Below the pieces are notes generated by a model. The model ran no database searches. It worked only from the letters and a program-made list of their open reading frames with translations, and was not told the DNA's origin. From an uncultured Clostridia bacterium (lineage in GTDB: Bacteria; Bacillota; Clostridia; Oscillospirales; Acutalibacteraceae): a DNA stretch of 5,781 bases. A program made the position numbers and the translations under genes. The DNA lies in contig CANRDH010000108.1 of assembly GCA_947629295.1 (NCBI GenBank), positions 1 through 5,781 on the forward strand, given 5' to 3'. How positions within the stretch are numbered: position 1 is the first letter of the stretch; each line of letters opens with the position of its first letter. Shown here one piece after another: positions 1 to 5,422 of this stretch.

Positions 1-153
1 CGCACTTATAACCTTTGTTTTTTTCTCATATACCGCAGTGCTGAGTCTTGAAAAGTCAAAATCTACCGATATTGCCGCAATAAGACACAGTATAAGTCCA
101 ATACCGAAAATAACGGCGGATATTACCATAAGCTTTTTCATATTCTTAGTCAT
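1..153 (-). CDS. N-terminus of a membrane-anchored protein, probably DUF4097-type (partial)
   Basis: Only the first 51 codons are present and the reading frame runs off the left edge. The peptide starts MTKNMKKLMV and has one hydrophobic segment at about residues 8-31, either a membrane anchor or an uncleaved signal. It is followed by a short outward-facing stretch containing DFDFSRLST. The ATG is preceded by AAAGGAGG, which lies inside the last codons of the HAAS gene, so translation is probably coupled to it. PadR, HAAS/DUF1700 and DUF4097 genes are commonly found in this order in Firmicutes. That context and the short N-terminal anchor are the only grounds for the DUF4097 label, because the beta-repeat domain itself lies outside the window. 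Coding is secure; the family is inferred. Confidence 0.62.
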   Translation of the reverse strand, partial: MTKNMKKLMVISAVIFGIGLILCLIAAISVDFDFSRLSTAVYEKKTKVISA

Positions 154-156
154 TTT

Positions 157-777
157 TCACGCCTCCTTTGTAATAAGTATGGTCTTTATACCCCTGACAG
201 ACAATTTAAAAAGCCCAACCAGTCCTTTTGCAAGCATTTTCAATACAAAAACAAAAGGAACAACAAGACCGCCGAGCATAAGAGAACAACCCACCAGCAT
301 TAAGCCTGTATATACCGATGCCGCAAACAGTACCGGTGAAACAATCAGTCCTCCCACAGCACCGACCGCAAATCCCAGCACGGCACTGCACAAGCCGACA
401 AACACACCCCACAGACCGACATATACCCCGAAAAGTCCTGCGACTATACCTATCCAGAGCGGAAAGGTTGCTATAACCGCAACAAGCCTGCTCCTTGATA
501 TTCTGCCCTTTTTCTGCTCTGCCGATATACCTTCATTATTTTCATATTCATACGCTGTTTCCTCGGTTTTTCCCATTTCAGCGGAATTTTCGGATTTAAT
601 ATTTATCACAATATCCTCAATATCACCGATAGCCGCCACAGCTTCTTCTTCGCTCATTCCGTCCTCTATTCCGTCATCAATCATTTCAGAATAAAAATCT
701 ATTGATTTTTCTATATCCTCCTGCGGCAGACCACCGAGAAGCTTTTTGAGCCGGACCGTAAATTCATTCTTAGTCAT
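157..777 (-). CDS. HAAS/DUF1700 family membrane protein
   Basis: A 206-residue protein whose N-terminal 60 residues are the helical HAAS (DUF1700) domain. Its typical pattern is visible: a leucine-rich first helix, LPQEDIEKSIDFYSEMIDD at 17-35, then EDGMSEEEAVAAIG at 38-51. A charged linker at about 61-97 leads to a strongly hydrophobic C-terminal region at about 98-180, likely three to four membrane segments rich in Gly and Val. The tail at 190-206 is basic. The frame stays open upstream to another ATG at 840, but that lies inside padR. The ATG at 777 has GGGAGG nine bases upstream and fits the family start. The start overlaps the padR stop by 8 bases. HAAS proteins are thought to be accessory partners of PadR-type regulators in envelope signalling. 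The exact function is unknown. Confidence 0.92.
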   Translation of the reverse strand: MTKNEFTVRLKKLLGGLPQEDIEKSIDFYSEMIDDGIEDGMSEEEAVAAIGDIEDIVINIKSENSAEMGKTEETAYEYENNEGISAEQKKGRISRSRLVAVIATFPLWIGIVAGLFGVYVGLWGVFVGLCSAVLGFAVGAVGGLIVSPVLFAASVYTGLMLVGCSLMLGGLVVPFVFVLKMLAKGLVGLFKLSVRGIKTILITKEA

Positions 778-1090
778 TTCTCTTATCCTCCCTTGTGACA
801 AATTCATGTATAGCCAATATTTCCTTCCATTCCTCGTCAAACGTCTTTATTCTTTCTATTCCCTTTGGAGTTATATGGTAATATTTACGCAGTCTGCTGT
901 TATGTTCAACAGAATATTCCGTAAGCAAACCTGCCGTTTCAAGACGGCGTAATATAGGATAAAGTGTCGATTCGGATATGGTAAGATACGGCTTTATATC
1001 CTTTATGATTTTATACCCGTATGAATCCTCATCTTTTATTGCCGCAAGAACACATACATCAAGCAAGCCCCTTTTCAGCTGTATATCCAC
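770..1090 (-). CDS. PadR-family transcriptional repressor
   Basis: A 106-residue winged-helix regulator of the small PadR subfamily. It opens with DIQLKRGLLDVCVLAAI, followed by SYGYKIIKD at 23-31. The recognition helix is ISESTLYPILRRLE at 38-51, and the wing is at about 60-73 (EHNSRLRKYYHIT). A short C-terminal dimerisation helix holds EEWKEIL. The start chosen is GTG at 1088-1090, because GAGGTGAGG lies six bases upstream and the length then matches the family. Upstream in-frame ATGs at 1141 and 1126 lie in or before the promoter and cannot be on the transcript predicted from it. PadR proteins usually bind an inverted repeat over their own promoter, and such a site is present at 1111-1131. 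It leads the operon with the HAAS gene and the partial gene behind it. The ligand or signal is unknown. Confidence 0.95.
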   Translation of the reverse strand: MDIQLKRGLLDVCVLAAIKDEDSYGYKIIKDIKPYLTISESTLYPILRRLETAGLLTEYSVEHNSRLRKYYHITPKGIERIKTFDEEWKEILAIHEFVTREDKRND

Positions 1091-1096
1091 CTTATA

Positions 1097-1105
1097 CCTC
1101 ACCTC
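1097..1105 (-). promoter_or_regulatory. Ribosome binding site that fixes the padR GTG start
   Basis: The minus strand reads GAGGTGAGG, six bases before the GTG at 1088-1090. With the transcription start predicted near 1106, the whole leader is about 16 bases and consists almost entirely of this site. That rules out the upstream ATG codons for this transcript. Confidence 0.75.
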
Positions 1106-1110
1106 GGATA

Positions 1111-1131
1111 ATACTATACCATGCATAGTAT
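1111..1131. promoter_or_regulatory. Probable PadR operator (inverted repeat)
   Basis: A perfect 7-bp inverted repeat, ATACTAT (1111-1117), seven bases, then ATAGTAT (1125-1131). It covers the whole -10 hexamer and most of the spacer of the padR promoter, so a bound dimer would block RNA polymerase. AT-rich dyads of this spacing over the gene's own promoter are usual for PadR repressors. Binding by this PadR is inferred from position. Confidence 0.72.
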
Positions 1132-1141
1132 CTAATGTCAA
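1113..1141 (-). promoter_or_regulatory. Sigma-70 promoter of the padR operon
   Basis: On the minus strand there is a consensus -35 TTGACA (1136-1141), a 17-base spacer and a -10 TATAGT (1113-1118). A TG one base before the -10 gives an extended -10. The predicted transcription start is near 1106. The match is close to ideal, which fits a promoter held down by a repressor. Confidence 0.85.
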
Positions 1142-1145
1142 TAGC

Positions 1146-1169
1146 TTAATTCAAAAAAATTTGAATTAA
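1146..1169. repeat. Perfect 10-bp AT-rich inverted repeat upstream of the padR -35
   Basis: TTAATTCAAA (1146-1155), four A, then TTTGAATTAA (1160-1169), with every base matched. Its centre is about 51 bases upstream of the predicted padR transcription start, where an activator site or an UP element would sit. It differs in sequence from the putative PadR operator. There is no GC-rich stem, so it is not a terminator. Confidence 0.7.
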
Positions 1170-1239
1170 CGAAGAAAGCTCTTGCATAAATATAATAAAT
1201 ATTTTGTAAATAATTGCTTAAGTTTGTAGTATTATCAGA

Positions 1240-1268
1240 TTGTATTTTCCGCCGATATAGATTATAAT
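1240..1268 (+). promoter_or_regulatory. Promoter of the DHHW gene
   Basis: TTGTAT (1240-1245), a 17-base spacer, then a consensus TATAAT (1263-1268). The predicted transcription start is near 1275, giving a leader of about 33 bases to the ATG at 1308. It is divergent from the padR promoter, with about 100 bases between the two -35 boxes. Confidence 0.7.
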
Positions 1269-1307
1269 TATAATAAGTATAATTGTATGGATACGGAAGG
1301 GACTAAA

Positions 1308-2540
1308 ATGGGCAGAAGATCTTCATACGGATATAATTCCTACCGCTCCCGCTCATACGGCTACGGCAGCTATCGCCGCGGCCCGGGCGGAGGAGGCGGA
1401 AAAAAGATAATTATTATAATTGCTTCGGTATGTATTCTTGCTGCGGCAACCGCTGTCGGGTTGTGCGCATATTTCGGTGTGTTCAACAGAGACGGAATAC
1501 AAACCTCGCAAACCGAGGAATCAAAAAAAACCTCTGCTTCGTCCGGAGCCGAAAACTCCGCTGCGGAAAAATCCGGGAAAGAGAAGGAATCTTCAACAGA
1601 AGCTTCGGTTCAGAGCTCAACTCCCGCAAAAGATATAAAGGGAACGTTTGACGGCAATGTTTTTGTATATGACAAACAGGGTTATGAAATATTTTACGGC
1701 ACTGATGACAGTGCCAAGGAATATGCGTCAACCGTTGCAGGGATTAAAAAATCCCTCGGCAGCGGTGTCAAGGTTTACAATATGGTAACACCGACGCACA
1801 GTCTTTTCGGACTTCCCGAAAAATATCAGGAGCTTGGCAATGATGAAAAGGCAAATATCAACTTGATATATTCCTCTGTCGGCAGCGATGTTACTACGAT
1901 TGATGTCTCAAAATCTCTTGAAAGCCACAAGGACGAATATATATATTTCAAAACCGACCACAACTGGACAGCCCTCGGAGCTTATTATGCATATAAGGAC
2001 TTCTGCAAAGCCGCAGGGGTAAACGGACTGGATATAAAAAATCTCCCGTCAGGTGAAATAAAGAATTTCTCCGGGTCTTTGTTGGTTTCAACAAAAACAC
2101 AAAAAAAGCCAAACGGAAATAAGGTACTTGCGGCAAATCCCGATACGGTCAAATACTATACAATCCCCGGGAATTACACCTGCACCCTTCTCGAAAACGG
2201 CAAGAGCTCCCCGCAGGAGGTTTCTCTTATTGCAGCCTTTGCGGAAGGCTCCAATGCCTACAGTGCGTTTATCTGGGGAAACAATCCGTATATGGATATA
2301 AAGACCGATAAGAAAACAGGCAGAAAGCTTTGTATAATAAAGGATTCCTATGGCTGCGCGTTTGCACCCTATACCGTCAATGATTTTGACGAGGTATATA
2401 TTATAGACCCGACATATTATGACGGAAACATTATAGATTTCATAAAGAAAAACAAATATACGGATGTACTTATACTCAACAGTGTTATGACGGCAAATAC
2501 CAAGGTTCGTCTTGACGAGCTTAAGAGTATATTAAAATAA
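1308..2540 (+). CDS. Membrane-anchored DHHW/AlgX-like (SGNH-type) protein
   Basis: A 410-residue protein. Residues 1-33 form a Tyr/Arg/Ser/Gly-rich basic tail, 34-59 one membrane helix (IIIIIASVCILAAA and onward), and about 60-108 a Ser/Glu/Lys-rich linker. From about 112 there is an extracytoplasmic domain. Motifs of the DHHW family are present: TPTHSLFGLPEKY at 161-173, FKTDHNWTALGAYYAY at 214-229 and IKDSYGCAFAPY at 344-355. Relatives include AlgJ/AlgX, which acetylate exported polysaccharides using an Asp-x-His pair and a Ser. Here the serine (Ser347) is present, but the usual DxHW reads D217-H-N219-W220, so the family's His is Asn. The start is ATG 1308, which has GGAAGGGA six to thirteen bases upstream; an in-frame ATG at 1287 has no ribosome binding site. 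A role in cell-envelope or polysaccharide modification is inferred. No acyltransferase partner is in the window. Confidence 0.82.
   Translation: MGRRSSYGYNSYRSRSYGYGSYRRGPGGGGGKKIIIIIASVCILAAATAVGLCAYFGVFNRDGIQTSQTEESKKTSASSGAENSAAEKSGKEKESSTEASVQSSTPAKDIKGTFDGNVFVYDKQGYEIFYGTDDSAKEYASTVAGIKKSLGSGVKVYNMVTPTHSLFGLPEKYQELGNDEKANINLIYSSVGSDVTTIDVSKSLESHKDEYIYFKTDHNWTALGAYYAYKDFCKAAGVNGLDIKNLPSGEIKNFSGSLLVSTKTQKKPNGNKVLAANPDTVKYYTIPGNYTCTLLENGKSSPQEVSLIAAFAEGSNAYSAFIWGNNPYMDIKTDKKTGRKLCIIKDSYGCAFAPYTVNDFDEVYIIDPTYYDGNIIDFIKKNKYTDVLILNSVMTANTKVRLDELKSILK
1323..1382 (+). repeat. Two tandem 10-residue coding repeats (SYGYxSYRxx)
   Basis: The cytoplasmic tail of the DHHW protein holds SYGYNSYRSR (1323-1352) directly followed by SYGYGSYRRG (1353-1382). 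The first eight bases of each unit are identical and the rest has diverged mainly at third codon positions. The tail has no acidic residue and a net charge of about +8. Confidence 0.65.
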
Positions 2541-2599
2541 CAGGGAATAAAAATTACAGATATAGAGAGGAACGATAAATATAGCGGAGGTGTATCGGA

Positions 2600-3286
2600 T
2601 TGCTCGGAAAAAATGTAACAATAGAAATATTCGGTACACTTACCGATAAAAGATTATATTCGGGCTATATAGTGGGCAGCAGTGACAGAAGACAGGTTTA
2701 CGTTATAACCGACTCAGAGCTTCACGGAACTATTGACTGCACGATTATCGCTTCCGCAATGGGGGATATCGGTTCTCAGACACGTCTGGTAGCCTCACCG
2801 CTCGATGAAGTATTTTATGAGCCCGATATTGCCGAAAGACTGTATAATACATCCGTTCCCTTCAAAAAGATAAACTGCATATATGAAAAATCATGCGGCG
2901 CTGTGATTTACAGAATAAACGAAAAAAACGATATAAAAATTCTTCTTGTAAAGAACCACAACGGAAAATGCTGGACATTTCCGAAAGGACATATTGAAAG
3001 CGGAGAAAATGAAGAGCAGACAGCCCTTCGTGAAATCAAGGAGGAAACAGGTCTCAATGTAGAGTTGGTTCCGGGCTTCCGTCAGATAAGCAGTTACCGT
3101 CCGTTCGGTAAGATCCGCAAGACCGCTGTATTCTTTTTGGCAAAGGCAGAAAAAAGCGTTGTAAGTATGCAGCAGAGCGAAATAGATTATTATTTATGGG
3201 TAAGCATTGATGAGGCAATGAAAATGTGCCGCCACGAAAACGACACGAATATATTGAGAGAAGTAAGAAAACGATTGGCTGTATAG
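2600..3286 (+). CDS. Nudix hydrolase with an extra N-terminal domain
   Basis: A 228-residue protein. The C-terminal part (about 95-228) is a Nudix domain with a complete Nudix box: Gly130, Glu136, then Arg144-Glu145-Ile-Lys-Glu148-Glu149-Thr-Gly151-Leu. These Glu residues bind the catalytic metal. The lead-in EKSCGAVIYR and WTFPKGH resemble diadenosine tetraphosphate (Ap4A) hydrolase-type Nudix enzymes, so a nucleoside di- or polyphosphate substrate is likely; the exact one is unknown. Residues 1-90 (starting MLGKNVTIEIFG) are extra and loosely resemble the small pyrophosphatase-like proteins of clostridia, a tentative reading. The start is TTG at 2600-2602, with GGAGGT (2586-2591) eight bases upstream. 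It lies 59 bases after the DHHW gene with no terminator between, so cotranscription is plausible. A strong terminator follows. Confidence 0.93.
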   Translation: MLGKNVTIEIFGTLTDKRLYSGYIVGSSDRRQVYVITDSELHGTIDCTIIASAMGDIGSQTRLVASPLDEVFYEPDIAERLYNTSVPFKKINCIYEKSCGAVIYRINEKNDIKILLVKNHNGKCWTFPKGHIESGENEEQTALREIKEETGLNVELVPGFRQISSYRPFGKIRKTAVFFLAKAEKSVVSMQQSEIDYYLWVSIDEAMKMCRHENDTNILREVRKRLAV

Positions 3287-3372
3287 AAACAATATAAATT
3301 TTTCTCAGGTATTACAGCAGGCATTGAAGGAGCAGTTAAATATAAGTTAGTTTTAATGTAAAATCAAAAAGA

Positions 3373-3413
3373 GAGCTTTTGCAGGCGTATCTTAAAACGC
3401 AATGCAAAAGCTC
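3373..3413. terminator. Bidirectional Rho-independent terminator between convergent genes
   Basis: An 11-bp perfect stem, GAGCTTTTGCA (3373-3383) with TGCAAAAGCTC (3403-3413), is extended inside by GCG/CGC (3385-3387 with 3398-3400). On the plus strand it is followed by CCTTTTATTTTTAT. On the minus strand the A-run before it reads TCTTTTTGATTTT. It therefore serves both the Nudix transcript and the leuCD transcript, whose stop codon is at 3429. Confidence 0.93.
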
Positions 3414-3428
3414 CTTTTATTTTTATAT

Positions 3429-3914
3429 TTATTTCTTTGTTACGTGATTGATCAGCCCGCCGTCAGCTATTATACTCTGTATAAATGGAGGGAACGGCTC
3501 AGCCTGATAAATCTTTCCCGTGGTTATATCGGTTATAATGCCCGTATCAAAATCCACGCTTACCTCGTCCCCAGACTTGATTTCCTTTGACGCCGCCTCA
3601 CATTCAAGTATCGGCAAGCCTATATTTATGGCATTGCGATAGAATATTCTTGCAAATGTAGAGGCTATAACACAGCTTATACCCGACGCCTTTATAGCTA
3701 TCGGTGCGTGCTCCCTTGACGAACCGCAGCCGAAATTCTTTTCGGCAACCATTATATCTCCCTCTTTTACCCTTTTGGTAAAATCTATATCGATATCCTC
3801 CATGCAGTGGGAAGCCAGCTCGCTGTGTGAGCTTGTATTAAGATATCTTGCGGGAATTATTACATCCGTGTCAACATTATCTCCGTATTTATGTACTGTA
3901 CCCTGTGCTTTCAT
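3429..3914 (-). CDS. leuD: 3-isopropylmalate dehydratase small subunit
   Basis: A 161-residue swivel-domain subunit that pairs with LeuC to isomerise 2-isopropylmalate to 3-isopropylmalate in leucine biosynthesis. It acts in the cytoplasm. Recognisable parts are YGDNVDTDVIIPARYLNT at 10-27 (substrate-side loop), FGCGSSREHAP at 61-71 (family signature) and RNAINIGLPIL at 93-103. The length fits the short clostridial/archaeal-type LeuD. ATG 3914 has AAAGGAG (3921-3927) six bases upstream. It starts 29 bases after leuC in the same operon and ends just before the shared terminator. A homoaconitase or citramalate-pathway isomerase small subunit would look similar, but leucine synthesis is the default reading. 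Confidence 0.96.
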   Translation of the reverse strand: MKAQGTVHKYGDNVDTDVIIPARYLNTSSHSELASHCMEDIDIDFTKRVKEGDIMVAEKNFGCGSSREHAPIAIKASGISCVIASTFARIFYRNAINIGLPILECEAASKEIKSGDEVSVDFDTGIITDITTGKIYQAEPFPPFIQSIIADGGLINHVTKK

Positions 3915-3943
3915 AATACTCTCCTTTCCGGGTTATACCCAAA

Positions 3944-5218
3944 TCAGTCTTTTTCAATCGCTGCGGGATCTGTGATATATCCTGTAACAGCGCTTGCCGC
4001 AGCAACCGCCGGAGAAGCAAGATATACCTCTGATTCAACATGACCCATTCTGCCGACAAAGTTTCTGTTTGTCGTTGTAACGGCTCTTTCTCCCTTTGCC
4101 AATATTCCCATATATCCGCCAAGACACGGTCCGCACGTCGGCGTCGATACTATAGCGCCTGCTTCTATGAACGTTTCAAGCAGACCCTCACGCATAGCCT
4201 GAAGATATACGCTCTGTGTTGCCGGAATAACTATACAGCGGACGCCGTCTGCAACCTTCCTGCCCTTCATAATTTCAGCCGCCGCACGCAGATCCGTAAT
4301 TCTTCCGTTTGTACATGAGCCTATAACTGCCTGGTCTATCTTGACTTCGGTTTTGCCGATTTCATCAACCGTACGTGCATTTTCGGGAAGATGCGGAAAA
4401 GCAACTGTCGGACGGAGCTTACTCAGGTCGATAACATATTCTGCCTCATATTCGGCGTCATCATCGGCATAATACTCCTTTGCCTCACCCTTAAAGCGGC
4501 CGTTTGTATATTCTCTTGTGATATCGTCAACGGGGAATATACCGTTCTTTGCACCCGCCTCAATAGCCATATTGGCTATGCAAAGTCTGTCATCTATATT
4601 GAGGTACTTAAGACCGTCACCGGAAAACTCCATTGATTTATAAAGTGCGCCGTCAACCCCTATCATACCGATTATATGAAGTATAACGTCCTTTCCGCTT
4701 ATATATTCCGCCGGCTTTCCGGTAAGAACGAATTTAACGGCAGACGGCACCTTGAACCATGCCTTTCCGCTTATCATTCCTGCCGCCATATCCGTTGAAC
4801 CAACACCGGTTGAAAATGCACCGAGTGCTCCGTATGTACAGGTATGGCTGTCCGCACCTATGCAAAGGCTTCCGGGACCGACAAGACCTTTCTCGGGGAG
4901 AAGTGCGTGTTCGATTCCCATCTGACCTACATCAAAATAATTCTTGATATCATACTTATTTGCAAAGCGTCTTACCTGTGCGCATTGCTCAGCAGCCTTG
5001 ATATCCTTATTAGGTGCAAAATGATCCATTACCATAGCTATTTTGGTATTATCAAATACTTGAGTTGCTCCTCCGTCATTAAATACATTGATAGCGACAG
5101 GCGAGGTTATATCGTTGCCGAGAACCATATCCAGCTTAGCTTCGATAAGCTGACCTGCCTTTACACTGTCAAGATCCGCATGAGCTGCGAGGATCTTCTG
5201 TGACATTGTCATTCCCAT
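3944..5218 (-). CDS. leuC: 3-isopropylmalate dehydratase large subunit
   Basis: A 424-residue aconitase-superfamily enzyme of the shorter clostridial/archaeal type; the enterobacterial form is nearer 466 residues. The [4Fe-4S] cluster ligands are Cys302 in GSCTNG and Cys362 and Cys365 in TCGPCLGG. Other family signatures are MDHFAPNK at 64-71, GADSHTCTYGALG at 121-133 and NRNFVGRMG at 384-392. With LeuD it forms the dehydratase that converts 2-isopropylmalate to 3-isopropylmalate. The first of three close Met codons was chosen, because AGGAGG (5227-5232) lies eight bases before it. leuA and leuB are not in the window. The predicted leader is only about 26 bases, too short for a T-box or attenuator. 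Homoaconitase or a related isomerase is an alternative that sequence alone cannot fully exclude. Confidence 0.97.
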   Translation of the reverse strand: MGMTMSQKILAAHADLDSVKAGQLIEAKLDMVLGNDITSPVAINVFNDGGATQVFDNTKIAMVMDHFAPNKDIKAAEQCAQVRRFANKYDIKNYFDVGQMGIEHALLPEKGLVGPGSLCIGADSHTCTYGALGAFSTGVGSTDMAAGMISGKAWFKVPSAVKFVLTGKPAEYISGKDVILHIIGMIGVDGALYKSMEFSGDGLKYLNIDDRLCIANMAIEAGAKNGIFPVDDITREYTNGRFKGEAKEYYADDDAEYEAEYVIDLSKLRPTVAFPHLPENARTVDEIGKTEVKIDQAVIGSCTNGRITDLRAAAEIMKGRKVADGVRCIVIPATQSVYLQAMREGLLETFIEAGAIVSTPTCGPCLGGYMGILAKGERAVTTTNRNFVGRMGHVESEVYLASPAVAAASAVTGYITDPAAIEKD

Positions 5219-5250
5219 AAATTCAACCTCCTAAAAATTTCTTCTCCACT

Positions 5251-5259
5251 ATTTTAACA
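5251..5259 (-). promoter_or_regulatory. Probable extended -10 promoter element of leuCD
   Basis: The minus strand reads TGTTAAAAT, which is TAAAAT (5251-5256) with a TG one base upstream. No good -35 is present at 17-18 bases (CATTCT or ACATTC), so the promoter may depend on an activator. The predicted start is near 5244. The region needed upstream overlaps the divergent regulator promoter. Confidence 0.45.
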
Positions 5260-5266
5260 CAAGGTC

Positions 5267-5295
5267 TTGAAAAAGAATGTAAAGTACGATACAAT
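5267..5295 (+). promoter_or_regulatory. Promoter of the Crp/Fnr-family gene
   Basis: TTGAAA (5267-5272), a 17-base spacer, then TACAAT (5290-5295), one mismatch from consensus in each box. The predicted start is near 5302, giving a leader of about 120 bases before the ATG at 5423. Confidence 0.7.
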
Positions 5296-5336
5296 TCTAA
5301 TTAAGAAACCATCTGTATATATTATTTATGCGTGTG

Positions 5337-5369
5337 CGATTGCAGGAAAAAATATTTTCCGGCACATCG
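5337..5369 (+). promoter_or_regulatory. Stem-loop (or dyad operator) in the regulator leader
   Basis: GGAAAA (5345-5350) and TTTTCC (5355-5360) flank AATA. Beyond an A/G mismatch the stem continues with TGC/GCA, and after one bulged C with CGAT/ATCG, 13 pairs in all. It lies within the leader predicted from the 5267-5295 promoter. No T-run follows, so it is not a terminator. It could be an RNA structure affecting stability or translation, or a protein binding site in DNA. Confidence 0.55.
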
Positions 5370-5422
5370 GATATCATTACTAACCAAAAACAGTAAAGGA
5401 AAAATTAAAAAGGAGAATTTTT

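Noticed and set aside
38..694. Long plus-strand open frame opposite the HAAS gene
   Set aside because: It is the antisense of a well-supported family member, has no ribosome binding site, and shows the Ser/Pro/Thr/Ile-rich make-up expected from the opposite strand.
778..840. Upstream ATG extension of the HAAS gene (start at 840)
   Set aside because: It lies inside the padR coding region and lacks a ribosome binding site. The ATG at 777 has one and matches the family start.
1091..1141. ATG starts for padR at 1141 or 1126
   Set aside because: They sit in or before the predicted promoter and operator, and the extra residues do not look like PadR.
1287..1307. Earlier ATG for the DHHW gene at 1287
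   Set aside because: It has no ribosome binding site and is only about 12 bases from the predicted transcription start. ATG 1308 has a good site.
4040..5203. Several plus-strand open frames opposite leuC
   Set aside because: They lie antisense to a full-length, motif-complete LeuC and lack ribosome binding sites and recognisable domains.
5219..5280. T-box or leader-peptide attenuator for leuCD
   Set aside because: The predicted leader is about 26 bases, with no T-box sequence, no leucine-rich peptide and no terminator hairpin on the minus strand.
5337..5369. Stem-loop as a Rho-independent terminator
   Set aside because: No T-run follows on the plus strand, and the stem contains a mismatch and a bulge.
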